Shown: in pieces, positions 22,657 to 29,694 of the stretch
How positions within the stretch are numbered: position 1 is the first letter of the stretch
How the letters are laid out: every line of letters begins with the position of its first letter
Notes under the pieces: model-generated
Seen by the model: the letters and a program-made list of their open reading frames with translations, nothing else
What the model was told of the DNA's origin: nothing
The model's database searches: none
Made by a program: the position numbers and the translations under genes
DNA from: Apilactobacillus xinyiensis
GTDB lineage: Bacteria; Bacillota; Bacilli; Lactobacillales; Lactobacillaceae
Direction of reading: 5' to 3'
DNA length: 34,129 nt
Assembly: GCF_019656235.1 (NCBI RefSeq)
Contig: NZ_BPLL01000017.1
Span: forward strand, 1 to 34,129

Positions 22657-22889
22657 CGAAGTCTATAAGTTATGCCTTTATACATGAGGTATAACTTTTT
22701 TTGATTGCAGTGATATAGGTAGAATGGATTAACTTTTTTCTTAACATCGTCTTTATCAATGATGGTAATCTCACTCTTCCTATATGTTTTATTCAGCATT
22801 TTTTCACAGAGATATTCATCAAGCAATTTAACTGGAATTTTTTCGCCATCTTCGTTGTAGTAGAATAAAATACCTTTATAATCTTTCAT
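22653..22889 (-). CDS. Hypothetical early protein, 78 aa
   Basis: It ends tail-to-tail with the plus-strand gene, overlapping by 4 bases. The protein is small and mixed alpha/beta (YKGILFYYNEDGEKIPVKLL, then a basic KKKVNPFYLYHC and LYLMYKGITYRLR). A strong hairpin within its 3' end (22667-22700) can terminate plus-strand transcripts. Function unknown. Confidence 0.55.
   Translation of the reverse strand: MKDYKGILFYYNEDGEKIPVKLLDEYLCEKMLNKTYRKSEITIIDKDDVKKKVNPFYLYHCNQKKLYLMYKGITYRLR
22667..22700 (+). terminator. Terminator for the lone plus-strand gene
   Basis: AAGTTAT(g)CCT and AGG(t)ATAACTT pair over about 10 bases and are followed by Ts on the plus strand. It lies inside the 3' coding end of the opposing gene. 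Confidence 0.65.
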
Positions 22890-22891
22890 AT

Positions 22892-23752
22892 CTATTCCTC
22901 CAAATCTAAGTTGCCGGGCAATTGAATTGGTATTTGATTGATTTTCATTTGCATGAACTTTTCAAGTAAGTAACGTTGTCCTTTGCCAGTAATCTTAGGT
23001 GTGTATTTGATTTCTATATAACCAGAGTTATGTGGCACCGTTCTGGACTTAACTTGGAAAATCTTTAAGTTAATGGATTTTTGCGTTGGCATATTGTAAT
23101 CACTGCCTTGGCGTTTAATTAGGTATCCATTTTCACGTAACCATTCAAATAATCGCTTCTCACCAATGTTGACAAGATTGTTACTGATGATTTTAGCCAT
23201 TTGGCGTACTAAAATACTTTTTTCGTTCACTTCAATGGCATCAGCAATTAGTGCTTTAGGTTTCAAACGTTTCACTTCATCTTTGGCATCTTTATAATTA
23301 GTTACCAGTTGTAGTAAATTGTCTGGGTCTTGTAGAAGCTCTATAACATTTGATGGTTGTTTAGTTCGACCATTGTAACTACCAGTCTTTTGAATGCTTG
23401 GTAAAACTTCATCAGTTACCCAGTCTTGAAAATCTTCAGCTTGTGGCAATGTACTACGTAAAACTAATGAATAGATTCCCGAAATATCGATTAGAGTTTT
23501 AGCTGAATGGTCATATCCGCTCCATAAAATTTCGGTCGACCCCAAATTGGAACAAGCCGATTGTGTCAACGTTTTGCGGTGTTTTAATTTGATATGGTCA
23601 TTTACTGCCTTGTTTGGTTGACGATAATTAAGCAGTTTGGCTACTTGTTTACCCCAGAACCAAACCTTGTTGTCAATCTCAATAGTAAAAATGTCGCTTC
23701 CGTTAAAATCAAAATTATTAATTGGTGTTACTTCTTTTACTGCGTTCATCAT
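22892..23752 (-). CDS. Phage antirepressor (Bro-N plus KilAC)
   Basis: The 286-residue protein has an N-terminal Bro-N domain (IFTIEIDNKVWFWGKQVAKL, LNYRQPNKAVNDHIKLKH, then LVLRSTLPQAEDFQDWV with DEVLPSIQKTGSY) and a C-terminal KilAC domain (ISNNLVNIGEKRLFEWLREN, YIEIKYTPKITGKGQRYLLE). Such proteins counteract phage repressors. The start at 23752 follows AAGGAGAG. It is the second gene of the early operon after the Cro-like protein. Confidence 0.88.
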   Translation of the reverse strand: MMNAVKEVTPINNFDFNGSDIFTIEIDNKVWFWGKQVAKLLNYRQPNKAVNDHIKLKHRKTLTQSACSNLGSTEILWSGYDHSAKTLIDISGIYSLVLRSTLPQAEDFQDWVTDEVLPSIQKTGSYNGRTKQPSNVIELLQDPDNLLQLVTNYKDAKDEVKRLKPKALIADAIEVNEKSILVRQMAKIISNNLVNIGEKRLFEWLRENGYLIKRQGSDYNMPTQKSINLKIFQVKSRTVPHNSGYIEIKYTPKITGKGQRYLLEKFMQMKINQIPIQLPGNLDLEE

Positions 23753-23795
23753 ATGAATCTCTCCTTATTTTGAATTTTTAAGATGTTTGCTTATT

Positions 23796-24035
23796 TCAAA
23801 CCGCCATTGGTTTGTTTAAGTAAACTTTGAACGTAAAAAAATACTGAGGAATTTCTTTCTTAGGAATATCCAAAGCGGCACAAATTCTATCGATTTCATC
23901 TTGATAGAACCCTTTCCCGTTGAGTCTGCTATTCAGCGTAGGTCTTGAAACCCCTATGATTTTAGCAAGTTCGCCTTTGGTCATTCCATTTCCATAGCCT
24001 TTCATTCTTCCGTAAAGCATTGAAAAATCATACAT
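23796..24035 (-). CDS. Cro-like DNA-binding protein (DUF739)
   Basis: A 79-residue HTH protein: MLYGRMKGYGNGMTKGELAK, then IIGVSRPTLNSRLNGKGFYQ and DEIDRICAALDIPKKEIPQY, the DUF739 pattern found as Cro in lactobacillus and lactococcal phages. It is transcribed away from the repressor gene at 24251 across a shared control region. It should repress the repressor promoter and help the lytic switch. Confidence 0.85.
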   Translation of the reverse strand: MYDFSMLYGRMKGYGNGMTKGELAKIIGVSRPTLNSRLNGKGFYQDEIDRICAALDIPKKEIPQYFFTFKVYLNKPMAV

Positions 24036-24250
24036 ATAAATCCTTCTTCCTTGTTGTTTATTAGTTTTGTTTAACTCAACAATTTATATAGTAAACCACA
24101 TTTTACAATTTGTAAAGTGCTTTTAACTAAATTGTTTATTTTTATTCAACTTTTTTAGTGAAACAGGTTGTTTAACAAAACAGTTTGTTTTATAATATTG
24201 ATTGTTGATTAAATTAATTCAACAAATTAAATAGATTGGAGGTGAACCTA
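24036..24250. promoter_or_regulatory. Divergent lysis/lysogeny switch region
   Basis: For the repressor (plus): TTGTTT at 24168-24173, 17 bases, then TATAAT at 24191-24196. For cro (minus): TTTACA, 17 bases, TACTAT, overlapping a perfect 7-1-7 palindrome (24102-24116, TTTACAATTTGTAAA). Direct repeats AACAGGTTGTTT and AACAGTTTGTTT flank the plus-strand -35 box. These are likely operators for the short repressor and Cro. Confidence 0.75.
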
Positions 24251-24604
24251 GTGGAAAACTTCCAAAGTAGATTGAATAAAGCGCTTGAACTCAAAAATGT
24301 AAAAGCCACTGATTTAGCTAAGCATATTGGAGTTGATCGTTCTACTATAAGTTTTTGGAAAAATGGTAGAACAAAGCCTAGACAAGATAAAATATTTACT
24401 TCAGCTAAATTTTTAGATGTTGATCCTGCTTGGCTATTTGGAGCCGATGTACCACTAAGCAGTTTTGAAGAAGCTATGAAAAGAAACAATTCTTCTAATG
24501 AGCTTCAAGATGAAGCAATATCTAAATTTAATAGGCTAAGCATTGAAAATAAAAGACAAGCTTTAGGCTTTATAAGCGGTTTACTATTTAATCAAGAGAA
24601 ATAA
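24251..24604 (+). CDS. Short XRE-family repressor, 117 aa
   Basis: The GTG at 24251 follows GGAGGTGAACCTA and is chosen over a TTG at 24236. The helix-turn-helix is clear: NVKATDLAKHIGVDRSTISF, then WKNGRTKPRQDKIFTSAKFL. There is no peptidase S24 domain, only a short helical C-terminus (NKRQALGFISGLLF). It faces the Cro gene, so it is probably the main repressor of the early promoter. Lacking a self-cleaving domain, its induction must rely on the antirepressor or partner proteins. Confidence 0.85.
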   Translation: MENFQSRLNKALELKNVKATDLAKHIGVDRSTISFWKNGRTKPRQDKIFTSAKFLDVDPAWLFGADVPLSSFEEAMKRNNSSNELQDEAISKFNRLSIENKRQALGFISGLLFNQEK

Positions 24605-24609
24605 CGATC

Positions 24610-24750
24610 AAGAGCAGTTGCCGCTGCTCTTTTTTGTTATCTAAAATATTTAGCAATCAATCAGAAGCGATCGGTGGTGGTCGCTTCTTTTTTAATAAAT
24701 ACATAGAATCGCCTTTCCAAAGTGGCTCCGTCAAAGGCCGCTTTTTTATT
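24610..24750 (+). terminator. Three consecutive terminator-like hairpins
   Basis: AGAGCAG/CTGCTCT with six Ts (24610-24636), AGAAGCGA/TCGCTTCT with six Ts (24663-24693), and an imperfect AGTGGC/GCCGCT with six Ts (24717-24747) follow one another. They strongly insulate the short repressor gene from the immunity genes downstream. Confidence 0.75.
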
Positions 24751-24769
24751 TTGCTCTCACATACAAAAA

Positions 24770-24933
24770 TTTTTCGCATGTATATTTGCTGATTGCTGTA
24801 TCAATCAACAGTTAGTAGCATATATCCACATGCAAATGGAATAAATAAAAAAATGCAAAATAGACACTAACTTGGATATAAAGTAGAAGTTTATGGCTAT
24901 TTTACATATAATTATTGAAAAGGAGCTGTTTAT
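24770..24933. promoter_or_regulatory. Promoter/operator region of the second repressor
   Basis: An interrupted inverted repeat CTGATTG-ctgtat-CAATCAACAG (about 24789-24811) sits between two CATGTATA/CATATAT-like boxes. The 12-mer GTATCAATCAAC (24798) recurs at 25739, in front of the next gene, so it is probably an operator for the protein encoded at 24934. A TATAAT box lies at 24907-24912. This stretch has no gene. Confidence 0.6.
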
Positions 24934-25728
24934 GTGATAGGAGAAGAAAGCTTACAAGATTTAGCTTTAAAGCGTAAAAGTATGGGACTCACACAAGCAG
25001 ATTTAGCTGCTAAGTGCTTAGTTTCAGTTAACACCATCAAAAAATGGGAACACCGAAAAGGGACTATAAAAAAAGAAGACATTTTAAGATATGCCAAAGT
25101 CTTAGAAGTGGACCCCATGCAAATAATTGATCCTGATCATGTTTTCAAACATTATTCGGATAGAAGAGATACAGAAACACTTAGACGTGTCCCTACTATT
25201 AATGCTATAACCGACATATGTATGGATTTAGAGCCTAGACGCGTAGAGAACATGTATAGGTTCGGAAATGGACAACTAGAAGAACAAAATCAAACTAAAG
25301 TAACGTATAAAGCACTGGAACAAAATGTGCAAAAATACGACCTTAAAATTAACGGAGTTATTCGCAGCGACCGTGATATTGAATTTTTTCCAGAAAATAA
25401 AAAGCACACCGAAGAGTTTTATGGAATTTTGCCTGATGACTATGGTTACGCTATGAAGGTTAGGGGTAATCATTTATACCCACTCATTAGAGACAACCAG
25501 AGAGCTTTTTTAAAACGAGCTTATGCATGGAGTTTATTTAGTGGAAATTTTGTTATAGTTAAAAATAAAAAAGGTTCATTCAGAATAATGCAGTTTAGAT
25601 CTAACCATAAAAGCATATATCTCTTGCCAATTGATCGAGCCGATGAAAAAATAAATGAGCATCAAAAAAGGTTTCTAATGAAACCAGAAGAAGAGATTTT
25701 ATTTGTTATCAAGTTAAGCGGATATTAG
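24934..25728 (+). CDS. XRE repressor with S24-like domain lacking the catalytic serine
   Basis: The GTG at 24934 follows AAAAGGAG. Residues 8-65 are an XRE helix-turn-helix (GLTQADLAAKCLVSVNTIKK). The C-terminal half has the LexA/CI peptidase outline, but the usual G-D-S-M-x-P is GNHLYP (residues 178-183). The catalytic serine is replaced, and no clear lysine follows at VIVKNKKGSFRIMQF. It would therefore not self-cleave, and induction may need another protein. The 264-residue length is normal. Confidence 0.75.
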   Translation: MIGEESLQDLALKRKSMGLTQADLAAKCLVSVNTIKKWEHRKGTIKKEDILRYAKVLEVDPMQIIDPDHVFKHYSDRRDTETLRRVPTINAITDICMDLEPRRVENMYRFGNGQLEEQNQTKVTYKALEQNVQKYDLKINGVIRSDRDIEFFPENKKHTEEFYGILPDDYGYAMKVRGNHLYPLIRDNQRAFLKRAYAWSLFSGNFVIVKNKKGSFRIMQFRSNHKSIYLLPIDRADEKINEHQKRFLMKPEEEILFVIKLSGY

Positions 25729-25738
25729 CCATATTTAA

Positions 25739-25794
25739 GTATCAATCAACTTCATGTATAATTTAATGCGTATATACATATAGGAGGATGTTTT
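25739..25794 (+). promoter_or_regulatory. Operator and promoter before the membrane protein gene
   Basis: GTATCAATCAAC (25739-25750) repeats the putative operator at 24798. A TATAAT-like -10 (CATGTATAATT) and AGGAGG follow. The shared motif suggests that the repressor at 24934 controls this gene and its own. Confidence 0.55.
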
Positions 25795-26469
25795 ATGTTA
25801 GATTTTATAAGTTATATTTCTTCAGCAATTTGGTTTGTTTCGCTAATTTTAGTAATTGTTTACTGGCGAAGATGCAGAAAAAACAAAAAGCAATTCCCAC
25901 AAGAATATAAGAAAATGAATCAAGAAAATGGAAATGCTCAAAAATTAAAGAAAAGCTTGATAGTTTTACTTGTTTCATGGGTAATTGCAGGTATAACCGG
26001 ATTACCGGGTGAAAACCGTGAAGAAGCTAAACAAGATAGAATTGATACAGCACAAAGAAAAGCTGAAAGTAAAAAGAAAGCAGCAGAAAATAAGAAAAAG
26101 CAGGAAGATAAAAAGGAAGCTGATCTCGTAAAGGCAACGAAGGAAAACAATGAAAAGAAACATTTAGCTGCATATAAAAAAGACTTAAATACGATTCCGG
26201 ATAAAACTAAAGGAATTATTTCAAAAGCTTATATAGATGAAAGTGGCAGTGAGCAAACTACTGTAGTGTTAAGCGATGAAACACTTAACGTTTCTGACAG
26301 TGAGTTGAAAAACATTGCACATGAAGCTTATAACTATATGGAAAATTTCATAAGTAACTATAAGCCACTTCCAGACGATTCTTTGGCTGATTCAATCAGA
26401 ATTATCGACAGTTCTGGCAATTTAATTGCTAAGACGTCATGGGGTGACTTCAAATATGTAGGAGAATAA
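25795..26469 (+). CDS. Two-TM membrane protein of the immunity region
   Basis: The 224-residue protein has two hydrophobic segments (about residues 7-25, SAIWFVSLILVIVYW; and 54-70, SLIVLLVSWVIAGITG), a long Lys/Glu/Ala coiled coil (residues 75-120), and a beta-rich C-terminus (SEQTTVVLSDETLNVSDSEL). Membrane proteins next to repressor genes often act in superinfection exclusion, but no defining motif is seen, so this is inferred from position. It is followed after 2 bases by the S24-like gene. Confidence 0.6.
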   Translation: MLDFISYISSAIWFVSLILVIVYWRRCRKNKKQFPQEYKKMNQENGNAQKLKKSLIVLLVSWVIAGITGLPGENREEAKQDRIDTAQRKAESKKKAAENKKKQEDKKEADLVKATKENNEKKHLAAYKKDLNTIPDKTKGIISKAYIDESGSEQTTVVLSDETLNVSDSELKNIAHEAYNYMENFISNYKPLPDDSLADSIRIIDSSGNLIAKTSWGDFKYVGE

Positions 26470-26471
26470 AA

Positions 26472-27104
26472 ATGAATTCAACAGAAAAAGACAGCATAAT
26501 AGGCATGAACTTCAATTATTGCTTAGCTGAACTATGTAAAACTATACCCGAGGTCGCAAAAGATTTAGGTGTTCCCGAAATACAGTTGCACTATTTAATG
26601 TGTGGAATTGTCAAAGATAGAAGTATAGTTGATAAAATCATTAATTATTTTCAAGCAGATAAAGAAACTTTCAGCTTTATAAAAAGAAGAATGTCTACTA
26701 AAGGGTTTGCTTACGTTCCGATAATGAACAAACTAGAATATGGAAAAAATGCTAGAGTAATTATAAATATTAATGGATATTTGCCTATGAAAGATGATGA
26801 AAAAAGCTATCAGTTCAATAATAATCCTTACTTTATACAATCAACAGATAATAGTATGGATCCAATAATTTCTAAAGAATCTATGGTTTTAGTTGAATAC
26901 GATAGTGATAAAGATTATATAGACAGTCCTAACGGAAGTATAGTTATAGCTTTGGTTAATGGTAAATTATATATTAGACGTTTGTACCACGTTAGTGGCA
27001 AAGCAATTTTAAAGTCCGATAATAAAAAATATAAAGATATTGTGTTAAACAAAGAAAAATATGAGTTATTTGGAATAGCAAACAAGGTCATAAATGATTT
27101 ATAA
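26472..27104 (+). CDS. S24-like regulatory protein, catalytic lysine replaced by arginine
   Basis: A 210-residue protein with a possible divergent helical N-terminal DNA-binding region (residues 15-60) and a C-terminal S24/LexA-like fold. The serine is present in STDNSMDPII (Ser128), but the strand that usually carries the catalytic lysine reads GKLYIRRL (Arg169). The neighbour at 24934 has the opposite defect. It is in one operon with the membrane protein and ends at a strong terminator. Confidence 0.7.
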   Translation: MNSTEKDSIIGMNFNYCLAELCKTIPEVAKDLGVPEIQLHYLMCGIVKDRSIVDKIINYFQADKETFSFIKRRMSTKGFAYVPIMNKLEYGKNARVIININGYLPMKDDEKSYQFNNNPYFIQSTDNSMDPIISKESMVLVEYDSDKDYIDSPNGSIVIALVNGKLYIRRLYHVSGKAILKSDNKKYKDIVLNKEKYELFGIANKVINDL

Positions 27105-27111
27105 ATAAAAT

Positions 27112-27162
27112 AAGTCCCCTACTGCGTATATATAGATATACACAATAAAGGGGACTTTTTAT
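27112..27162 (+). terminator. Strong terminator between immunity and plasmid modules
   Basis: AAGTCCCCT and AGGGGACTT pair, with an inner GTATAT/ATATAC hairpin, followed by five Ts. The reverse strand also ends in a T-rich run, so it probably stops transcripts from both sides, including the parA operon. Confidence 0.8.
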
Positions 27163-27169
27163 TTGCAAT

Positions 27170-27231
27170 TAAATATGTAATATATTATATATTGGATATT
27201 ACATATTATATATTTGATATTGGATATTACT
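27170..27231. repeat. Partition-site candidate, downstream copy
   Basis: Very AT-rich. ATTGGATATTAC occurs at 27191-27202 and again at 27219-27230, with a variant between. The same core appears in the block upstream of parA, mostly in the opposite orientation. It overlaps the end of the small partner gene. Likely binding sites for that partner. Confidence 0.6.
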
Positions 27232-27451
27232 TTTCTACTTTGATTATTCCATCTTCAATAGCGTGCTTAACAGCTGTGTCCATAACCTTAATTATAGGTA
27301 TATCATTTTCAGCAGCATACATCTTTACTTTCCTATAGTAGTACATGTGCAATTGAACTGCTCTTTGTTTTGTCATACCTTCAGTTGGCTCTTTTTCACC
27401 AATTTGTTTGTTAATAGTGTCTTTATAATCGTCTAAAAAATCTCCTGCCAT
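27227..27451 (-). CDS. Small ParA partner / centromere-binding protein candidate, 74 aa
   Basis: The ATG overlaps the parA stop (TAATG), showing tight coupling. The protein ends in a ribbon-helix-helix-like or helical part (KVKMYAAENDIPIIKVMDTA, VKHAIEDGIIKVEK). Its size and order match PrgO-type partners of the PrgP ParA proteins on RepA_N plasmids of enterococci and lactobacilli. It should bind the AT-rich repeats on either side. Sequence similarity itself is not checked. Confidence 0.65.
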   Translation of the reverse strand: MAGDFLDDYKDTINKQIGEKEPTEGMTKQRAVQLHMYYYRKVKMYAAENDIPIIKVMDTAVKHAIEDGIIKVEK

Positions 27452-28230
27452 TAGATCATCTCCTGCGCTCTTTCTTCAATTTCGTCTACGACTCTTTGAT
27501 ACATACCAATAGAACGAAAGTCCCAATGGTCTCTTTCTGTTATTCCATAAGCTGTAAATCCTTTGACTCGTTCTTGTGCTTGTATTTTGTTTTCGTATAC
27601 AGCTTTTTTAAAGTAGTTTTGTGCGTCTTTAGCAATTTCATTATCTATCTTAGCTTTTTGATATAGATAAATAATTACTCCTAAAAATTTAAAACTTGGG
27701 TTATACTCTGCTCTTAAAGAAATAAGTTTTTTAACAGTTTTTAAAGCAGAAGTGTAACTCATCTTTTGGGTTTGTAGTACAACTGAGATTCCATCACAAG
27801 CAAAAATTGCATTAGCTACTATATCATTAAAAGTAGGTGGAACATCGATAAGTATATAGTCATAATCATTTTTCAACGGTTCAATCTTTTCTCTTAAAAT
27901 ATTCCATCTAACTGACTTTTTTAAGTTACTAATTCTATCTGTCCACTCGTTTAATCCGTCATCAGCTTTAATAATATCTAAATTATTAGTCATACTGACT
28001 ATAGAAGAAGACAAATTTCCGTTATTTAAACTTTTAGAAAAAGGAACCATTGCATCTTTATAAATTTTATAAGTATCACATATCATTTCTGATAAATTCT
28101 CTTGCGGATCGAAATCAATTAATAATATTTTTTTATTTTTCTTCGCCATTAAATAACCTTGCATAGCGGTAAGCGTGCTTTTGCCCACACCGCCTTTAAA
28201 GTTATAATTCATCAAAACTTTTCCAACCAT
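27451..28230 (-). CDS. parA: ParA-type partition ATPase
   Basis: The 259-residue protein has the deviant Walker A KGGVGKST (residues 12-19), the Walker A' region LLIDFDPQENLSEMIC, and Walker B YILIDVPPTFND, all intact. It lacks an N-terminal DNA-binding domain (type Ib-like). It would segregate a low-copy replicon through nucleoid-based movement together with its small partner. Its presence, with repA and without an integrase, is the main evidence for a phage-plasmid. The operon is read away from repA. Confidence 0.92.
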   Translation of the reverse strand: MVGKVLMNYNFKGGVGKSTLTAMQGYLMAKKNKKILLIDFDPQENLSEMICDTYKIYKDAMVPFSKSLNNGNLSSSIVSMTNNLDIIKADDGLNEWTDRISNLKKSVRWNILREKIEPLKNDYDYILIDVPPTFNDIVANAIFACDGISVVLQTQKMSYTSALKTVKKLISLRAEYNPSFKFLGVIIYLYQKAKIDNEIAKDAQNYFKKAVYENKIQAQERVKGFTAYGITERDHWDFRSIGMYQRVVDEIEERAQEMI

Positions 28231-28270
28231 TTATACACCGACCTTTCAAAAATAATTCTACCATAAAGTA

Positions 28271-28345
28271 ATATATAAAATCCAATATATTATATCCAAT
28301 ATCCAATATATTACATATTATATATTACATATTGGATATAAGTTA
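28271..28345. repeat. Partition-site candidate, upstream copy, and parA promoter
   Basis: ATCCAATAT-type units lie at 28280, 28294 and 28301, and the inverted ATATTGGAT at 28330. The block is almost pure A/T and forms long inverted repeats. It is the mirror of the repeats after the operon. Binding here could both mark the centromere and autoregulate parA. Confidence 0.65.
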
Positions 28346-28417
28346 TATTATTTAAAAAATGCCTTTATTTTTTTAGTAATTTGAGTTATTATTAAATCGT
28401 TAAATAAAAAAAGACAT

Positions 28418-28555
28418 AGAAAAAAGAGCGTTGATTAATAATTACTCGCAATAATTATTAATCAGCTTACAAGTACCGAACTACTTGCTCGCCTTTTAAC
28501 GCTCTTAATTCAAATATTCTGTTAAGGTTAGCAATTCGTAGTTGCTAACAATTCA
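28418..28555 (-). ncRNA. Counter-transcribed RNA candidate controlling repA
   Basis: A strong minus-strand promoter is present: TTGAAA (28585-28590), a 17-base spacer, and a perfect TATAAT (28562-28567). A transcript from about 28555 would contain the hairpin GTTAGCAA/TTGCTAAC (28527-28549). It would then form a three-way structure closed by AAGAGCGTT/AACGCTCTT (28424-28506), with inner hairpins of 12 and 6 pairs, and end in six Us. That is about 138 bases, the usual size of antisense regulators of plasmid rep genes. Confidence 0.7.
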
Positions 28556-28561
28556 ATTAAC

Positions 28562-28590
28562 ATTATAGTTGATATTAGGAGTTTTTTCAA
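28562..28590 (-). promoter_or_regulatory. Promoter of the counter-transcribed RNA
   Basis: TTGAAA, 17 bases, TATAAT on the minus strand, the best-matching promoter in this region. It points away from repA and into the structured leader. Confidence 0.75.
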
Positions 28591-28605
28591 TATATACATA
28601 ATATT

Positions 28606-28645
28606 GAGGGTGGCAAGTTGTAAATTCTTGCTTACCCTCTTTTTT
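28606..28645 (+). terminator. Attenuator-type terminator before repA
   Basis: GAGGGT...GCAAG pairs with CTTGC...ACCCTC across a 9-base loop and is followed by six Ts, ending about 10 bases before the repA ribosome site. Transcripts entering repA must pass it, so it probably sets copy number together with the antisense RNA. Confidence 0.75.
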
Positions 28646-28669
28646 CTATCCAATAGGGGAGATAGAAAT

Positions 28670-29617
28670 ATGAACAATCAATTTATTAAACTATACACAG
28701 AATTCGAAGAAAAAGGGCTAAAACCAAACGAAATATCAGTACTGGCACATTTATATGACCGCATGAATTTAAGCGTAAACAACAGCAATTTTTACGATAG
28801 AAAGCATAATGGCTACTACGTTATATACACTAGAGAAGAGTTATCAGAACAAATTAACTTAAATGCTTCAACTATCACTAGAATCATTAAAAAGTTAGCT
28901 AACTTAGGCTGGATCATTGTTAAAAAAGGTTTCAACGCACCTAACCGTTTCTTTTTACCACATTTTGTTTTACCCAAATCATATAGAGTGCAAAATGCAC
29001 CCACAGAAATTGCAAAATGCAATACTATACAGACTGACTTTAACCAAACTAATAACTATACAGATAACACAGTTAATACAACGACTGATGCTGAAACTGA
29101 ACCTGTAGTTGACCATGCTAAACAGTGGGCTAAAGCTACCCAACAAAAAGTTGGCTTAACTTTCACTGCCTTACAAGCTATTCAAAAGTTCTGTAAGCAT
29201 AACGTGGAAAAATGTAAGCAGGTAGTCCGTCTAATATTAAACGCTAGAAACAGTGTTGCCAAAGCTAACCGTTTAGTTAAACAGCCGGTGGCTCAATTTG
29301 AAAGCAATCAAAACATCATCAATGGACTAGCACAACAGCTAGAACATATCTTTTCCTATGCGGTTAAATTACCACAAAGTAACTATGCAGGGTATGTAAC
29401 CAATGCTTTAAAGGCTTACTTTACAGCTGCTTTTGGATTGGAAACTAAACCAGTAGCGGTTAAACCAACTGTGAAAGCTACTAAGTTCAATGATGGTAAA
29501 AAACGAATCCATGAAGAATTGCCAGCATGGGCTAGGGACGACTATGAGTTCAAAGCGGATGAAAGTGTGGATATGGGCAAAAAGGCTAAGCTGGAAGCTA
29601 TGCTTGCGAATATTTAA
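28670..29617 (+). CDS. repA: RepA_N-type plasmid replication initiator
   Basis: The ATG at 28670 follows AGGGGAG; the longer frame from 28604 runs through the attenuator and is rejected. The 315-residue protein has the RepA_N winged helix at the N-terminus (LKPNEISVLAHLYDRMNLSV, YTREELSEQINLNASTITRI, KKLANLGWIIVKKG). A Thr/Asn linker follows, then a helical DnaD-like region, and the ending GKKRIHEELPAWARD, shared with the phage replisome organiser. It should start theta replication from an origin in or near its gene. Confidence 0.8.
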   Translation: MNNQFIKLYTEFEEKGLKPNEISVLAHLYDRMNLSVNNSNFYDRKHNGYYVIYTREELSEQINLNASTITRIIKKLANLGWIIVKKGFNAPNRFFLPHFVLPKSYRVQNAPTEIAKCNTIQTDFNQTNNYTDNTVNTTTDAETEPVVDHAKQWAKATQQKVGLTFTALQAIQKFCKHNVEKCKQVVRLILNARNSVAKANRLVKQPVAQFESNQNIINGLAQQLEHIFSYAVKLPQSNYAGYVTNALKAYFTAAFGLETKPVAVKPTVKATKFNDGKKRIHEELPAWARDDYEFKADESVDMGKKAKLEAMLANI

Positions 29618-29694
29618 AAATATCAAACTATATTAAACTTTTATTTATGTTAAAATCCATATTGATGAAAATAAAATAATTCAGGAGTATTTTT

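Noticed and set aside
28604-28669. Longer repA start giving 22 extra residues
   Set aside because: Those codons form the attenuator hairpin, and the ATG at 28670 has the real ribosome site.
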